57,329 nucleotides of DNA from Limosilactobacillus gastricus DSM 16045 (GCF_001434365.1 NZ_AZFN01000009.1:26397-83725), one strand, 5' to 3'; positions 1-8,702 are shown, counted from the stretch's first letter. The notes: generated by a model from the sequence alone, not told the origin. Numbers and translations are program-made.

Positions 1-554
1 GTAACGAGGACCGTAGTTAACTGACGACTTTGCGTTAGATCCATAATTAAATCTTGCATTTTTAGTCGCGTTAAGGCATCTAAGGCGCCGAGCGGTTCAT
101 CCAACAATAATAATGGTGGATTATCCATTAATGCTCGCGCTAAAGCAATCCGTTGCTTCTGTCCTCCTGAAAGGCGACTCGGGTAATAATCACCATAATC
201 AGCTAATTCAACCGCTGCTAACAATTCATCCGCTTGTCGAACTTTATCTTCTTGATGATTACCAAAGGTCAAATTATCCCGCACCGTCATCCATGGTAAA
301 AGACGATCATCTTGGAACATCACTCGTGACTGACGGTTAATGCCATTAATTTCTTGACCAGATTGTTCAATCTTACCAGTACTTGGCTGTTCCAAACCAG
401 CAATCATCCGTAATAGGGTCGTTTTCCCGCCACCGCTCATCCCAACTAAGGCGACAAAATCATTTTGATTAATCGTTAAATTAGCATTGCCTAAGGCGGT
501 TTTTTGTCCATATACTTTTGTCACATCATTGATCGTTAATAATTCAGACATCAT
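1..554 (-). CDS. ssuB: ABC transporter ATP-binding protein, sulfonate/taurine/nitrate type (3' end outside window)
   Basis: ATPase subunit of an SsuABC-like importer, partial: 184 codons are visible and the C-terminus lies beyond the left edge. The visible protein has a Walker A motif (GMSGGGKT, about residues 38-45), the ABC signature LSGGQKQR and Walker B LLLLDEPLGALD. The short Q-loop region (VMFQDDRLLPW) is typical of the SsuB/TauB family. A good ribosome site (AGGAGG) lies 5 bases before an ATG-ATG pair; I took the first. It starts 8 bases after the permease stop, so it is the last gene seen in a five-gene minus-strand operon. Family assignment is strong; the actual substrate is not shown by the sequence. 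Confidence 0.9.
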   Translation of the reverse strand, partial: MMSELLTINDVTKVYGQKTALGNANLTINQNDFVALVGMSGGGKTTLLRMIAGLEQPSTGKIEQSGQEINGINRQSRVMFQDDRLLPWMTVRDNLTFGNHQEDKVRQADELLAAVELADYGDYYPSRLSGGQKQRIALARALMDNPPLLLLDEPLGALDALTRLKMQDLIMDLTQSRQLTTVLV

Positions 555-562
555 TTTCCCTC

Positions 563-1390
563 CTAGCCTTGTTGGCGCCAATTCAAGAACATCACTTCAA
601 GGTTTTTCGCAATTATATCCGATAATTTTCCGAGTAAGGCATAAATCACAATACATAGGAAAATTGTCTTCATATTCATTAATTGTTGGGCGTTGGTGGA
701 CATGTAACCAATCCCTGAATCAGCAGAAACCGTTTCAGCAACAATTAAGGTAGTCCACATAACCCCAAGCGCATACCGAAGCCCCATTAAAATAGTTGGT
801 AAGGCACCAGGAAAGATTATCTTAGTAAACATTTGCCGCTTGTTTAACCCATAAGATTTACCCATTTCAATTAAATTAGGGTCGACTGAAGTAATCCCAT
901 GAAAGGTATTTACATAGACCGGGAACATACATCCAACAGCTACTAATGAAATTTTAGCTCCTTCATTAATCCCTAATACCAAGATTACTACGGGAATTAA
1001 AGCTAAGTGCGGAATATTCCGGACCATTTGGATGGTGGAATCAAAAGCTGCCCGGGAGAGCCGGGAAACACCATTGGCAAACCCTAAGATAAAACCAATC
1101 CCACCACCAATTAGTAAACCAGAAGTGGCCCGATAAAGTGAGATACAAATATTAGTGAATAATTCACCCGAGAGTGCTAATTTCCAGCCTTGTTGCAGTA
1201 CTTCCACTGGTGAGGGCAAAAACGTCGAAGTGACGATTCTGGTATCGACAACTACTTCCCAGGCAACTACTAAGAGAACGGGAATTGCCCACGGTAGAAT
1301 TTTAATTAACCGATCCTCCAAGGTTCGTTGACTAACCTTGGGCGAGATAGGTTCTTGTACTTGAATTTGTTTACTTTCAACCATTTCCAT
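563..1390 (-). CDS. ssuC: ABC transporter permease, SsuC-like
   Basis: Integral membrane permease of the sulfonate/nitrate/taurine ABC family (BPD_transp_1 fold), about 275 aa with roughly six hydrophobic segments. The EAA-type cytoplasmic loop is recognisable around the conserved Gly in 'FPGALPTILMGLRYALG'. It sits between the binding-protein gene and the ATPase gene, with 17 bases to the former. The start is uncertain: a GTG at 1399 and ATGs at 1396, 1390 and 1384 are in frame. GAGGGG is 8 bases before the ATG at 1390, which I chose. Confidence 0.88.
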   Translation of the reverse strand: MEMVESKQIQVQEPISPKVSQRTLEDRLIKILPWAIPVLLVVAWEVVVDTRIVTSTFLPSPVEVLQQGWKLALSGELFTNICISLYRATSGLLIGGGIGFILGFANGVSRLSRAAFDSTIQMVRNIPHLALIPVVILVLGINEGAKISLVAVGCMFPVYVNTFHGITSVDPNLIEMGKSYGLNKRQMFTKIIFPGALPTILMGLRYALGVMWTTLIVAETVSADSGIGYMSTNAQQLMNMKTIFLCIVIYALLGKLSDIIAKNLEVMFLNWRQQG

Positions 1391-1407
1391 CTTCATCACC
1401 CCTCGTC

Positions 1408-2385
1408 TTATTTCAGATATTGCACATGATCACTGATGTCAACTTTTTTGGTGATCACTTTAGCTTGATAAAATAGATCTGCGATTTCTTGTTCTTCCTT
1501 AACGGTAGCTTTCGTCATCGCTTCCCAACTATAGGACCGCCGGTTAACCATCTTGGTAACTACTTTGGTGCTTAATTTCAGCTTCTTAGCCATCATCTTA
1601 ATAACCTTGGACTTATGTTTGTTAGCCCATTGCATATCTTGATTAGCATACTTAATAATCAAGCGGGAAGCTTCTTCATTATCTTCAGCAAAACTGGTGC
1701 TAGCCATCAAATATGAACGGTTATTAACCCCTAAGGTCTTACCGTTAACTAGTAATTTTGAATTACCGGTTACTTCTGCTTGTGAAGTTGCTGGATCCCA
1801 GTTTGCCCATGCATCCACTTCGCCGTTATTATAAGCGACACTAGCTGCCGATTGATCCAAATTCTTCAAGGTAACATCGGAAGTTGATAATCCTGCCTTC
1901 TTCAAAGCCATCCGTAACATGTATTCCGAACTGGTTCCTTTTGTATAGGCAATCGTCTTCCCCTTCAAATCAGATAAGGAATCAATGCCGGAATCATTTT
2001 TGACTAAGATTCCCGAGCCATTTGCTTTATCCGCTCCGGCAGCAATATAAGTTAATTTAGTCCCAGAAGCTAAGGCGGTTACTCCAGGGGTATCACCCGT
2101 TCGAGCATAATCGATACTACCCGAGGCCAGTGCTTGCATTTCGGCCGATCCGTTGGAGAATTCTTTAAACTTGACTTTGTAGCCCTTGGCTTTCATCTTC
2201 TTAGCAAACTCACCACGGGTTTTTGAAATATCAAACTCATCCCCAGCCTGATAACCAATCGTAATGGTTTTTAAACTACTAGATGAATCTGCATAGGTTA
2301 AGCGGTAACCGATAAATGCAACAACTAGCCAGGCCACTAATAGGACTAAGGTAACAATTTTACGGACTGAACGATTTTCTTTCAT
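1408..2385 (-). CDS. ssuA: ABC transporter substrate-binding protein, SsuA-like, apparently membrane-anchored
   Basis: Extracellular solute-binding protein of the aliphatic sulfonate/NMT1 family (325 aa). It has an N-terminal hydrophobic segment (about 10-28) and a binding core with the family pattern 'ITIGYQAG' near the N-terminus, 'GSIDYARTGDTPG' and 'LKGKTIAYTKGTS'. Gram-positive members are usually lipoproteins, but no Cys occurs at the end of the hydrophobic stretch, so anchoring is probably by an uncleaved helix or the protein is released. AAGGAG lies 9 bases upstream of the ATG. It follows the acyl-CoA ligase gene by 13 bases. Confidence 0.88.
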   Translation of the reverse strand: MKENRSVRKIVTLVLLVAWLVVAFIGYRLTYADSSSSLKTITIGYQAGDEFDISKTRGEFAKKMKAKGYKVKFKEFSNGSAEMQALASGSIDYARTGDTPGVTALASGTKLTYIAAGADKANGSGILVKNDSGIDSLSDLKGKTIAYTKGTSSEYMLRMALKKAGLSTSDVTLKNLDQSAASVAYNNGEVDAWANWDPATSQAEVTGNSKLLVNGKTLGVNNRSYLMASTSFAEDNEEASRLIIKYANQDMQWANKHKSKVIKMMAKKLKLSTKVVTKMVNRRSYSWEAMTKATVKEEQEIADLFYQAKVITKKVDISDHVQYLK

Positions 2386-2398
2386 TAACTCACGCTCC

Positions 2399-3937
2399 TT
2401 ATACGGCTAATTCGGCTTGCATTAACTGTGTTACCTGTTGTGACAATTGTGGTCGCATAATTTTACCAGTTGGATTTAATGGGAATTCATCTACAAAGTA
2501 AACTGCCGTTGGCCGCCGATATTTAGCTAATTTAGCGGCAGCATATTCCATAATTTGATGTTTTAAGAAATTAGATTTCTTTTGACCATCTTGTAAAATA
2601 ACCACGGCCGTCACGGCTTCCCCATAAATTTCATCAGGGGTTGGCACGACTGCCACATTTTTAACGTAATCAAGTTCCCCGATCACATCTTCAACCAGGG
2701 TAGGATTAACTTTTTCGCCCCCGTGATTAATTAAATGTTTCTTCCGACCGTTTAACCATAGATAGCCATCTTCATCAAAGTAACCTAAATCACCGGTATG
2801 GAACCAACCATCATGAAAATCTTTTTGGGCGCGTTCGTCACCATTTAAATATTCCGTAATAACATGGGGACCTCGAATGGCAATTTCTCCTTCAACTTGG
2901 GGATCACTTGTATAACCATTGTCAGTAATAATCTTAACTTCGGAACCATATGGGATTCCAACAGATCCCAATTTAATAGCATCTAATGGATTCAAGGTAC
3001 ATTGACTACATGATTCTGTCATGCCGTAGCCTTCTAGAATCGGCACCTTAAATTCATTTACAAATTGTTCATGCCGCCCCACTGGTAACATGGCTGATGC
3101 ACAACGGATAAACCGTAAATGATGGTTAGGATTAAATTCGGCTTTTGAGGCTTCATTTTTCAAAAGAATCGTGACAATCGTTGGAACAACCGACGACCAA
3201 GTACAATCATCTTCATTAATCCAATGCCAGAATTTTGAAGCGGAAAACTTGGGGGCAATCACAATCCGGCCACTAACTAGGAGCATCGAATTAATGATTA
3301 ACTCTTGGGCATTGATATGAAACATTGGCATTACAATCAAAACCGTATCATCCGATGTCATGCGGTGGGTATAGGCATCATCTTGGGCCGCTTGCCACAT
3401 AAACTTATGTGGTAATCCAACTTGCTTGGGCTTTCCAGTGGTTCCAGAAGTATTTAAAATCCAGCCCAAACTTTCTTCATTAGGCTCCAGTAGACGGCCA
3501 TCGTTTTGATTCGTTTTTTTGCTCAGAATCACCAATCCTTCTGGAAAGGTTTCTAAGTTCACTAACACCGAATCCAAATCATCACGTCCCGCGAAAGCTG
3601 TGGCCATCTCGGCCGTAAAAATCATTGCTGGATATTGATGTTCTTCATAATCAGCCACTAACTCTGCCGCCGTGGAGGTTGCAGATACCGGGTGGGCCGT
3701 CATCCCATAACGCCATAGGGCTTGATTAATTGGTAAATAAGCTGCCGTATTGGCCAATGCCATAAAGACTACATCATCAACTGACAAATTTATGGTCTGA
3801 AAGACGGCTTGCAAAGTTTGAATATCATTTTCCAGATCTTCACCCGTAAACCAGCGCCCTAACCGAATGTCTTTCACAACGGGGCGCCGCCAATTGTTAG
3901 TTAATTGTGCTTTTAAATCATGAGTTAACTTGGTCAT
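2399..3937 (-). CDS. Acyl-CoA synthetase (AMP-forming, ANL superfamily)
   Basis: Adenylate-forming ligase of 512 aa that activates a carboxylic acid to acyl-AMP and then usually acyl-CoA. Seen motifs: A3 phosphate loop TSGTTGKPK (163-171), A5 YGMTE (304-308), A7 'HTGDLGYFDEDGYLWLNGRKK' region (380-400), and catalytic Lys in PTGK (Lys492). The start ATG overlaps the 3' end of the upstream acyltransferase gene by 20 bases, implying translational coupling. No carrier-protein domain is fused. Such a ligase is unusual next to a sulfonate-type importer. It may supply acyl-CoA to the adjacent acyltransferase; that is inference and the acid is unknown. Confidence 0.85.
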   Translation of the reverse strand: MTKLTHDLKAQLTNNWRRPVVKDIRLGRWFTGEDLENDIQTLQAVFQTINLSVDDVVFMALANTAAYLPINQALWRYGMTAHPVSATSTAAELVADYEEHQYPAMIFTAEMATAFAGRDDLDSVLVNLETFPEGLVILSKKTNQNDGRLLEPNEESLGWILNTSGTTGKPKQVGLPHKFMWQAAQDDAYTHRMTSDDTVLIVMPMFHINAQELIINSMLLVSGRIVIAPKFSASKFWHWINEDDCTWSSVVPTIVTILLKNEASKAEFNPNHHLRFIRCASAMLPVGRHEQFVNEFKVPILEGYGMTESCSQCTLNPLDAIKLGSVGIPYGSEVKIITDNGYTSDPQVEGEIAIRGPHVITEYLNGDERAQKDFHDGWFHTGDLGYFDEDGYLWLNGRKKHLINHGGEKVNPTLVEDVIGELDYVKNVAVVPTPDEIYGEAVTAVVILQDGQKKSNFLKHQIMEYAAAKLAKYRRPTAVYFVDEFPLNPTGKIMRPQLSQQVTQLMQAELAV

Positions 3938-5102
3938 AGTTTCTTACCTTCTTTCGAAAATTTATTTTTTGTGGTCGACCGACAAGCACACCGAATGGTG
4001 GCACCTTGTAACAGAAGAATGAAATTAGCCATGCTCCTCCAAGGGCAATCAAGTACCCAAATGGTAAAAGGATAATTAATTCCCAACTGGACACATTATT
4101 TTTGATTAACTCTAACAAACCGGCTAACAAGGATAGCGAAGCCGTTTGGGTCAAATAAACCCCAAAGGATAATTTTGAAGACAAATCCACGGCCTTGGTA
4201 AAGGGTTGCCACTTTGGTAATTGACGACGTCGCGCATATTGTTGACTTAAAGCAATGATTGTCAAAATCATGAAACTTGCATAAAACATCAAGTATGGTT
4301 GATGAATCAGGTTTGCATAATGGCGATTAAGATGTAGAACCTGAACATTATATTGATAAAGAACCAAAGTTCCGAGTGCCAAAAGAGCAGTGATCGCATA
4401 AATCTTTTTTCGATGAGTCTGAAGCCAGTTAGTAAAGGCTTGATAATGAATCGCTACATAAGCCCCGGCCATGAAGTAAAACTGGTAGGCAAAAACATTG
4501 ATCCCATAATTGCGGATCCAATATGGCCAGTTGCTAGTATCTAAATGTGGTAATTGATATTTGACAAAGTATAAAAATACCAACTGTAAGATTCCACTAA
4601 TGACTAAGAGCAAACCATGATGCCCTTCTGTCTTTCGATAAATCCATACCATAATTGGGAAGATTAGGTAAAGTTGCATTGTGACCAGGATGTAGTAAAG
4701 ATAGAAATAATTTCCATGTAGCAATCCCAAGCCCAATTCACTCAGCCATGATGAAAAAGTGATCGTACTTCCCGTAAAAACAGCGGTCATTATTAAAAAG
4801 AATCCCATCCAGAAAACATAAGGAATCCCAGATCCCTTGTATCGTTTCTTCCAAAAGACCCAGTAGTTAATTTCTGGTTTGTAATAATATACCAGAAATA
4901 AAACCAATCCGGTAACGAACATGAAACCCATCCGGGTAAAATGAAGGATCAAGTGGGTAGAAACCAAAAAATTGTAGGCCCAACTATTACTTGCAGCTGC
5001 CGCCGTAAAAGTCGAAGTTGTATGGTTAGCTAAAACTCCAAAAATAAAAATACAACGCATCAAATCCACTTCGTATAAATATTTTCTTTTGGTGGTTGCC
5101 AT
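3918..5102 (-). CDS. Membrane acyltransferase, acyltransferase-3 (OafA/YrhL-like) family
   Basis: Polytopic membrane protein of 394 aa with about ten hydrophobic segments. The N-terminus 'YEVDLMRCIFIFGVLANHTTS' matches the AT3 family signature, where the His near the start of helix 1 is needed for acyl transfer. Members O-acylate sugars, polysaccharides, peptidoglycan or small molecules at the membrane. AAAGGAG lies 8 bases before the ATG. It is the first gene of the operon and overlaps the acyl-CoA ligase gene, so the two may form an activation and transfer pair. There is no extracellular SGNH domain. The acceptor is unknown. Confidence 0.83.
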   Translation of the reverse strand: MATTKRKYLYEVDLMRCIFIFGVLANHTTSTFTAAAASNSWAYNFLVSTHLILHFTRMGFMFVTGLVLFLVYYYKPEINYWVFWKKRYKGSGIPYVFWMGFFLIMTAVFTGSTITFSSWLSELGLGLLHGNYFYLYYILVTMQLYLIFPIMVWIYRKTEGHHGLLLVISGILQLVFLYFVKYQLPHLDTSNWPYWIRNYGINVFAYQFYFMAGAYVAIHYQAFTNWLQTHRKKIYAITALLALGTLVLYQYNVQVLHLNRHYANLIHQPYLMFYASFMILTIIALSQQYARRRQLPKWQPFTKAVDLSSKLSFGVYLTQTASLSLLAGLLELIKNNVSSWELIILLPFGYLIALGGAWLISFFCYKVPPFGVLVGRPQKINFRKKVRNYDQVNS

Positions 5103-5152
5103 GGCTTCAGCTCCTTTCGATTTATCATGATTGCTAGTTTACCGAACGGTTT

Positions 5153-5192
5153 CGACCAATTTATGAATGAAAAAGTCTACTTTTTCTGGTCG
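5153..5192. repeat. Nested inverted repeat upstream of the acyltransferase operon
   Basis: CGACCA (5153-5158) pairs with TGGTCG (5187-5192), and next to the right arm lies an 8+2+8 perfect palindrome GAAAAAGT-CT-ACTTTTTC (5169-5186). It sits about 50-90 bases upstream of the operon start in an intergenic region between divergent genes. It could be an operator or a leader hairpin; nothing in the sequence identifies the binding protein. Confidence 0.5.
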
Positions 5193-5295
5193 TTTTCGGA
5201 ATGAAATATGAATTCCAAAGAGAAATTATGAATTTACTTGTGAAAAGTAAAAAACTCCCGTAAGCTATCTCATAAGCTATTCAGGAGTATTAATC

Positions 5296-6162
5296 ATGAA
5301 AAATTTAAAATGGTATCTTTTAGCTAGTCTGATTGCTCTAGTGAGCATTAGTGGAATCTGGCTCTTCATCGGGAGCCTTCACCAAGATCGTCCAGCTCGT
5401 TCTGACGCTGATTTTATCCAATCATCAGTCCCAACCTTTTTCCTCCATGGTTGGAAATCATCCTATCATGCTGAACAACAAATGGTTAATTATGCTAAAA
5501 AACAAGGTGTTACTACCAATATCATTGTGGCTCGGGTTCATCGTTCAGGACGAGTGACCCTTTCCAAAAATCTAAATTCTGCAGCCAAAAACCCCATCGT
5601 TATGATTAATTTCGATGATAACCATATGCGCGACTACCATACCGACGCCAAATGGTTACGTAACGTAATTGTCAAAGTTCGCCAGCATTATCACTTCACC
5701 CGCTATAACCTAGTTGGGCATTCAATGGCCAATATGACCATTTATCACTTTATTTTGGTCTATGGAAATGATCATCAGCTCCCAAAATTACAGAAGATTG
5801 CTGATATTGCCGGCAATTATAATGGGATTTTAGGAAAGAAGCATCAGCCCATCCACATTAAAAATCACCCAAATATGAAGCCCCAAGAAATGTTGCCCGC
5901 TTACCAACAATTATTAAAGCTACGTCAGACTTTCCCTAAAAAACAAATCAAAATTTTAAATATCTATGGTGATTATGATCATTCTGGAACCGATGGACAC
6001 GTTGCTAACGCGTCAACCCTATCTTTAAAATATCTCTTAAATAATCGCGCCAAATCATACCGGGTGATTAAGATCACGGGATACCATGCTAACCATAGCG
6101 GGCTCCACAACAATTTAAAAGTTGATCGAATCTTAGTTGATTTCCTTTGGCGGAAGCATTAA
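5296..6162 (+). CDS. Alpha/beta hydrolase, DUF915 family, membrane-anchored or secreted
   Basis: Cell-surface alpha/beta hydrolase (288 aa) of the DUF915 type common in lactobacilli. An N-terminal hydrophobic segment (5-26) acts as signal or anchor. The oxyanion motif HGW is at 51-53, the nucleophile elbow GHSMA places Ser143, a likely acid is Asp233 in the 'SGTDGHV' stretch, and a likely catalytic His is H271. AGGAG lies 8 bases before the ATG. The ribosome site sits inside a possible hairpin (5254-5288). Natural substrate is unknown; family members are often annotated as cell-surface hydrolases. It is monocistronic, with a terminator directly after. Confidence 0.82.
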   Translation: MKNLKWYLLASLIALVSISGIWLFIGSLHQDRPARSDADFIQSSVPTFFLHGWKSSYHAEQQMVNYAKKQGVTTNIIVARVHRSGRVTLSKNLNSAAKNPIVMINFDDNHMRDYHTDAKWLRNVIVKVRQHYHFTRYNLVGHSMANMTIYHFILVYGNDHQLPKLQKIADIAGNYNGILGKKHQPIHIKNHPNMKPQEMLPAYQQLLKLRQTFPKKQIKILNIYGDYDHSGTDGHVANASTLSLKYLLNNRAKSYRVIKITGYHANHSGLHNNLKVDRILVDFLWRKH

Positions 6163-6164
6163 CT

Positions 6165-6226
6165 AAAAAAGGCCAGCGTCACCAAAATGGAAAAATTCCA
6201 TTTTAGGTGCCACTGGTCTCTTTTTT
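6165..6226. terminator. Bidirectional intrinsic terminator between the DUF915 hydrolase and the histidine kinase
   Basis: Long stem of about 22 pairs (arms about 6171-6192 and 6196-6218, one small internal loop) flanked by an A-run on the left and a T-run (6221-6226) on the right, so it can end transcription from both convergent genes. Confidence 0.85.
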
Positions 6227-6231
6227 AGCTA

Positions 6232-7689
6232 CTAATCTTTTTCCTCAATGATTGGTAATTTAACCGTAAATACTGACCCCGATCCCAAGGTACTTTCTAG
6301 GGTGATCATACCATGATACCCCTCGATCAATCGCTTAGCAATGGCCAATCCCAGCCCATTGCCCCCCTTCTTTCGGCTCCGCGCTTTATCAACCCGATAA
6401 AAGCGATCAAAGACTTTATCAATATCTTCATCCGCGATTCCTTCTCCATAATCCTGAATCCCAATTTCCACAAAATTAGCACTTCGGGATAAGGAAAAAT
6501 CAACTTCAGGACGATTAGTAGAATATTTGACAGCATTATCACAAAGGATAATCATAATCTGTTCCAAATGATCATGATATATTGGTGAAATCACTTCGCC
6601 TGGTAAATCATCATCCATCACAAAAGTATAATCGGGATGAATCATCTTAAAGTTATTATAAACCTGCATTACCACTTCTTTAACCGGCGTAGTAGCATCG
6701 CGGAAGTTTAATTCCACTTGTTCGGCACGACTTAGATCCAGCATCTCTTGAACCAAATTATTCATCCGTTCCGTTTCTTTTAGTGAAGCTTGAATCGAGT
6801 CAGCTAAAACTTGGGGATCATCTTTTCCCCATCGATCCAGTAATTGCATATGTCCCTGGATAATAGCCACAGGAGTTCGTAGTTCATGAGAAACATCACC
6901 CACAAATTGTGACTGTTGGTCAATATACCGTTGCGTGCGATCCAACATCTGATTAAACATGGTTGACAGTTCACTTAATTCATCATTTTGCCTTAATTCG
7001 GGAACCCGCACGTCTTTCGTTGGATCATCACTAATCGCCTTCACCGTATCTTCAATATCATTGAGGGGCCGCAAAAAGAACCACGATAAGAAATATCCCA
7101 TCAAACCACTTAGGATTACTACTAATAATAATGCGATCACGACTACTAAAAGTTGGCGCTGGTAGCGCTGGTGATAAGTATTCAGATTATTTTCAATCTG
7201 TAAATAACCAATTATTTGATGATCTTTCGAACGGATTGGCATCCGTCCTACCAAAATTTGATGGTCGTTACCCCGCATTAATGAAATCGAACGTTGGTTA
7301 CTGGTTTTAAATTTGACTTGAATCTTACCAAGCTGATAAATTACTTTCCCCTGCTGATTATAAATTGCCATCTCAATTTGAGAATTACTTAGTCCTCGAA
7401 CAATATCCCGTGAGAAAACTGCTTTACTGGAGGTAGATCCTACTTCCGAATTGATCTCTTGCTTAATCTGTTGTGAGGATAAAGTATCCAAATGATTATT
7501 AACCTGCTCACTAACCGAAGTCATCGTCGACGAAAGTGTCTGACGCTCTTGACGGAGCAGATCTTGCGTGAATGAACTAAAAATAATGACAATCAATAGG
7601 ATTGAAATAAGCAAAGAGCCCACGGCAGTACCGAGGGCCCATTTTAATTTCAATGATAGAAAGCGCTTGGTTGAAGCTTGATTTTCCAT
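6232..7689 (-). CDS. arlS: Sensor histidine kinase, ArlS/CsrS-like
   Basis: Membrane sensor kinase of 485 aa. Order: transmembrane helix (about 16-40), extracytoplasmic sensor region (41-178), second helix (179-204), HAMP linker (about 204-255), HisKA with phospho-acceptor His268 in 'DVSHELRTP', and HATPase_c with 'CDNAVKYS', 'DYGEGI' and 'GNGLGLAIAKRL'. It is paired with the response regulator gene 14 bases upstream. The regulator resembles ArlR of staphylococci and CsrR/CovR of streptococci, hence the name; the signal sensed is unknown. Confidence 0.85.
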   Translation of the reverse strand: MENQASTKRFLSLKLKWALGTAVGSLLISILLIVIIFSSFTQDLLRQERQTLSSTMTSVSEQVNNHLDTLSSQQIKQEINSEVGSTSSKAVFSRDIVRGLSNSQIEMAIYNQQGKVIYQLGKIQVKFKTSNQRSISLMRGNDHQILVGRMPIRSKDHQIIGYLQIENNLNTYHQRYQRQLLVVVIALLLVVILSGLMGYFLSWFFLRPLNDIEDTVKAISDDPTKDVRVPELRQNDELSELSTMFNQMLDRTQRYIDQQSQFVGDVSHELRTPVAIIQGHMQLLDRWGKDDPQVLADSIQASLKETERMNNLVQEMLDLSRAEQVELNFRDATTPVKEVVMQVYNNFKMIHPDYTFVMDDDLPGEVISPIYHDHLEQIMIILCDNAVKYSTNRPEVDFSLSRSANFVEIGIQDYGEGIADEDIDKVFDRFYRVDKARSRKKGGNGLGLAIAKRLIEGYHGMITLESTLGSGSVFTVKLPIIEEKD

Positions 7690-7703
7690 TCATTTCACCA
7701 CTT

Positions 7704-8390
7704 TTAGGAACGAATTACATACCCAGTTCCCCGGACTGTTTGAATGTAACTTGGTTCTCCCGGACGATCAATCTTGTTCCGTAGGTATCGAATGTAAACA
7801 TCAACGACATTCGTCTCAACATTTGTATCGTATCCCCAAACCTTACTGAGCAAGTCCTTCCGAGACATAACTACGTTAATGTTCTCCATTAGGATTAACA
7901 ATAATTCGTATTCCCGTTTCGTTAGGTTGATTACTTCTTCGTCCCGTCGAACGATCCGATTTTCTTTTTCAATTACTAGATCTTTATAGGTCACCTTAGT
8001 TTGGTGGTCAGAAGCGTTATCTTCTTCAATACTGATCCGTCGTAAGAGGGCCCGGACCCGGGCTAACAATTCTTCAATTGCAAACGGCTTAACAATGTAA
8101 TCATCCGCCCCATGATCTAATCCCGAAACCCGATCAATCACTGAATCACGAGCCGTCATGATAATGATAGGCGTATTCTTAACTTCCCGAACCCGCCGGG
8201 CAACTTCTAACCCATTCAGTTCCGGCAACATTAAATCCAATAAGATGACATCATAATCATCTGCTAACGCCGCTTCTAACCCCTCACGACCATCTAAGGC
8301 TACTTTGGTTTCATAACCCTCATGTTTCAATTCTAGTTCAACGAAATGTGCTAAATTTTCTTCGTCTTCAATAATTAGTACTCGACTCAT
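7704..8390 (-). CDS. arlR: Response regulator, OmpR/PhoB family, ArlR/CsrR-like
   Basis: 228-aa response regulator: receiver domain with acidic pair E9-D10, phospho-acceptor Asp52 in 'VILLDLMLP', and Lys of 'IVKPFAIEELLARV'. A C-terminal winged helix includes 'LTKREYELLLILMEN' and 'TVRGTGYVIR'. The receiver sequence is close to ArlR from memory. It precedes its kinase gene in a two-gene operon. Two copies of a TTTTAT-N-ATAAAA palindrome lie upstream (8434-8477) and may be autoregulatory sites. Confidence 0.87.
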   Translation of the reverse strand: MSRVLIIEDEENLAHFVELELKHEGYETKVALDGREGLEAALADDYDVILLDLMLPELNGLEVARRVREVKNTPIIIMTARDSVIDRVSGLDHGADDYIVKPFAIEELLARVRALLRRISIEEDNASDHQTKVTYKDLVIEKENRIVRRDEEVINLTKREYELLLILMENINVVMSRKDLLSKVWGYDTNVETNVVDVYIRYLRNKIDRPGEPSYIQTVRGTGYVIRS

Positions 8391-8433
8391 AAATTTCTAC
8401 TCCTTCAAGGATAAAATAATATAATCCTGAATA

Positions 8434-8477
8434 TTTTATCATAAAACCCTAATTAATTCTCTGATTTTATGATAAAA
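8434..8477. promoter_or_regulatory. Paired palindromes upstream of arlR (candidate operator)
   Basis: TTTTATCATAAAA at 8434-8446 and TTTTATGATAAAA at 8465-8477 are each perfect 6-1-6 palindromes. Their centres are 31 bp apart, close to three helical turns, in the 5' region of the two-component operon. The second copy overlaps the end of the rpmF terminator T-run. Binding protein unknown; autoregulation by the response regulator is one option. Confidence 0.45.
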
Positions 8478-8517
8478 GAAAAAGCTTCTCCAGGTCCGGC
8501 ACCGAAGAGAAGCTTTT
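8472..8517 (-). terminator. Intrinsic terminator after rpmF
   Basis: 11-bp perfect stem (8480-8490 with 8507-8517) followed on the minus strand by a TTTTTCTTTT tract, 9 bases beyond the rpmF stop. Confidence 0.88.
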
Positions 8518-8525
8518 ACCATATC

Positions 8526-8702
8526 TTAATTGTTAGCAGCCACTTGCTTACCGTTGTAGTATCCACAACTTGGGCAAACCATGTGTGACTTCCGTAATTC
8601 ACCACAATTTGGACATGCAGTTAAACCAGGTACAGTTAACTTAATGTGTCCACGACGATTACGCTTTCGCGTTTTTGATGTTTTCCGTGCTGGAACAGCC
8701 AT
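8526..8702 (-). CDS. rpmF: 50S ribosomal protein L32
   Basis: Zinc-ribbon form of L32 (58 aa) with CPNC and CPSC pairs. The conserved N-terminus [10 protein letters not shown] fixes the start at the ATG at 8702. An in-frame GTG three codons upstream overlaps the ribosome site (AAGGAGG, 8 bases before the ATG) and is rejected. It lies downstream of yceD, the arrangement usual in bacteria. Confidence 0.97.
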   Translation of the reverse strand: MAVPARKTSKTRKRNRRGHIKLTVPGLTACPNCGELRKSHMVCPSCGYYNGKQVAANN

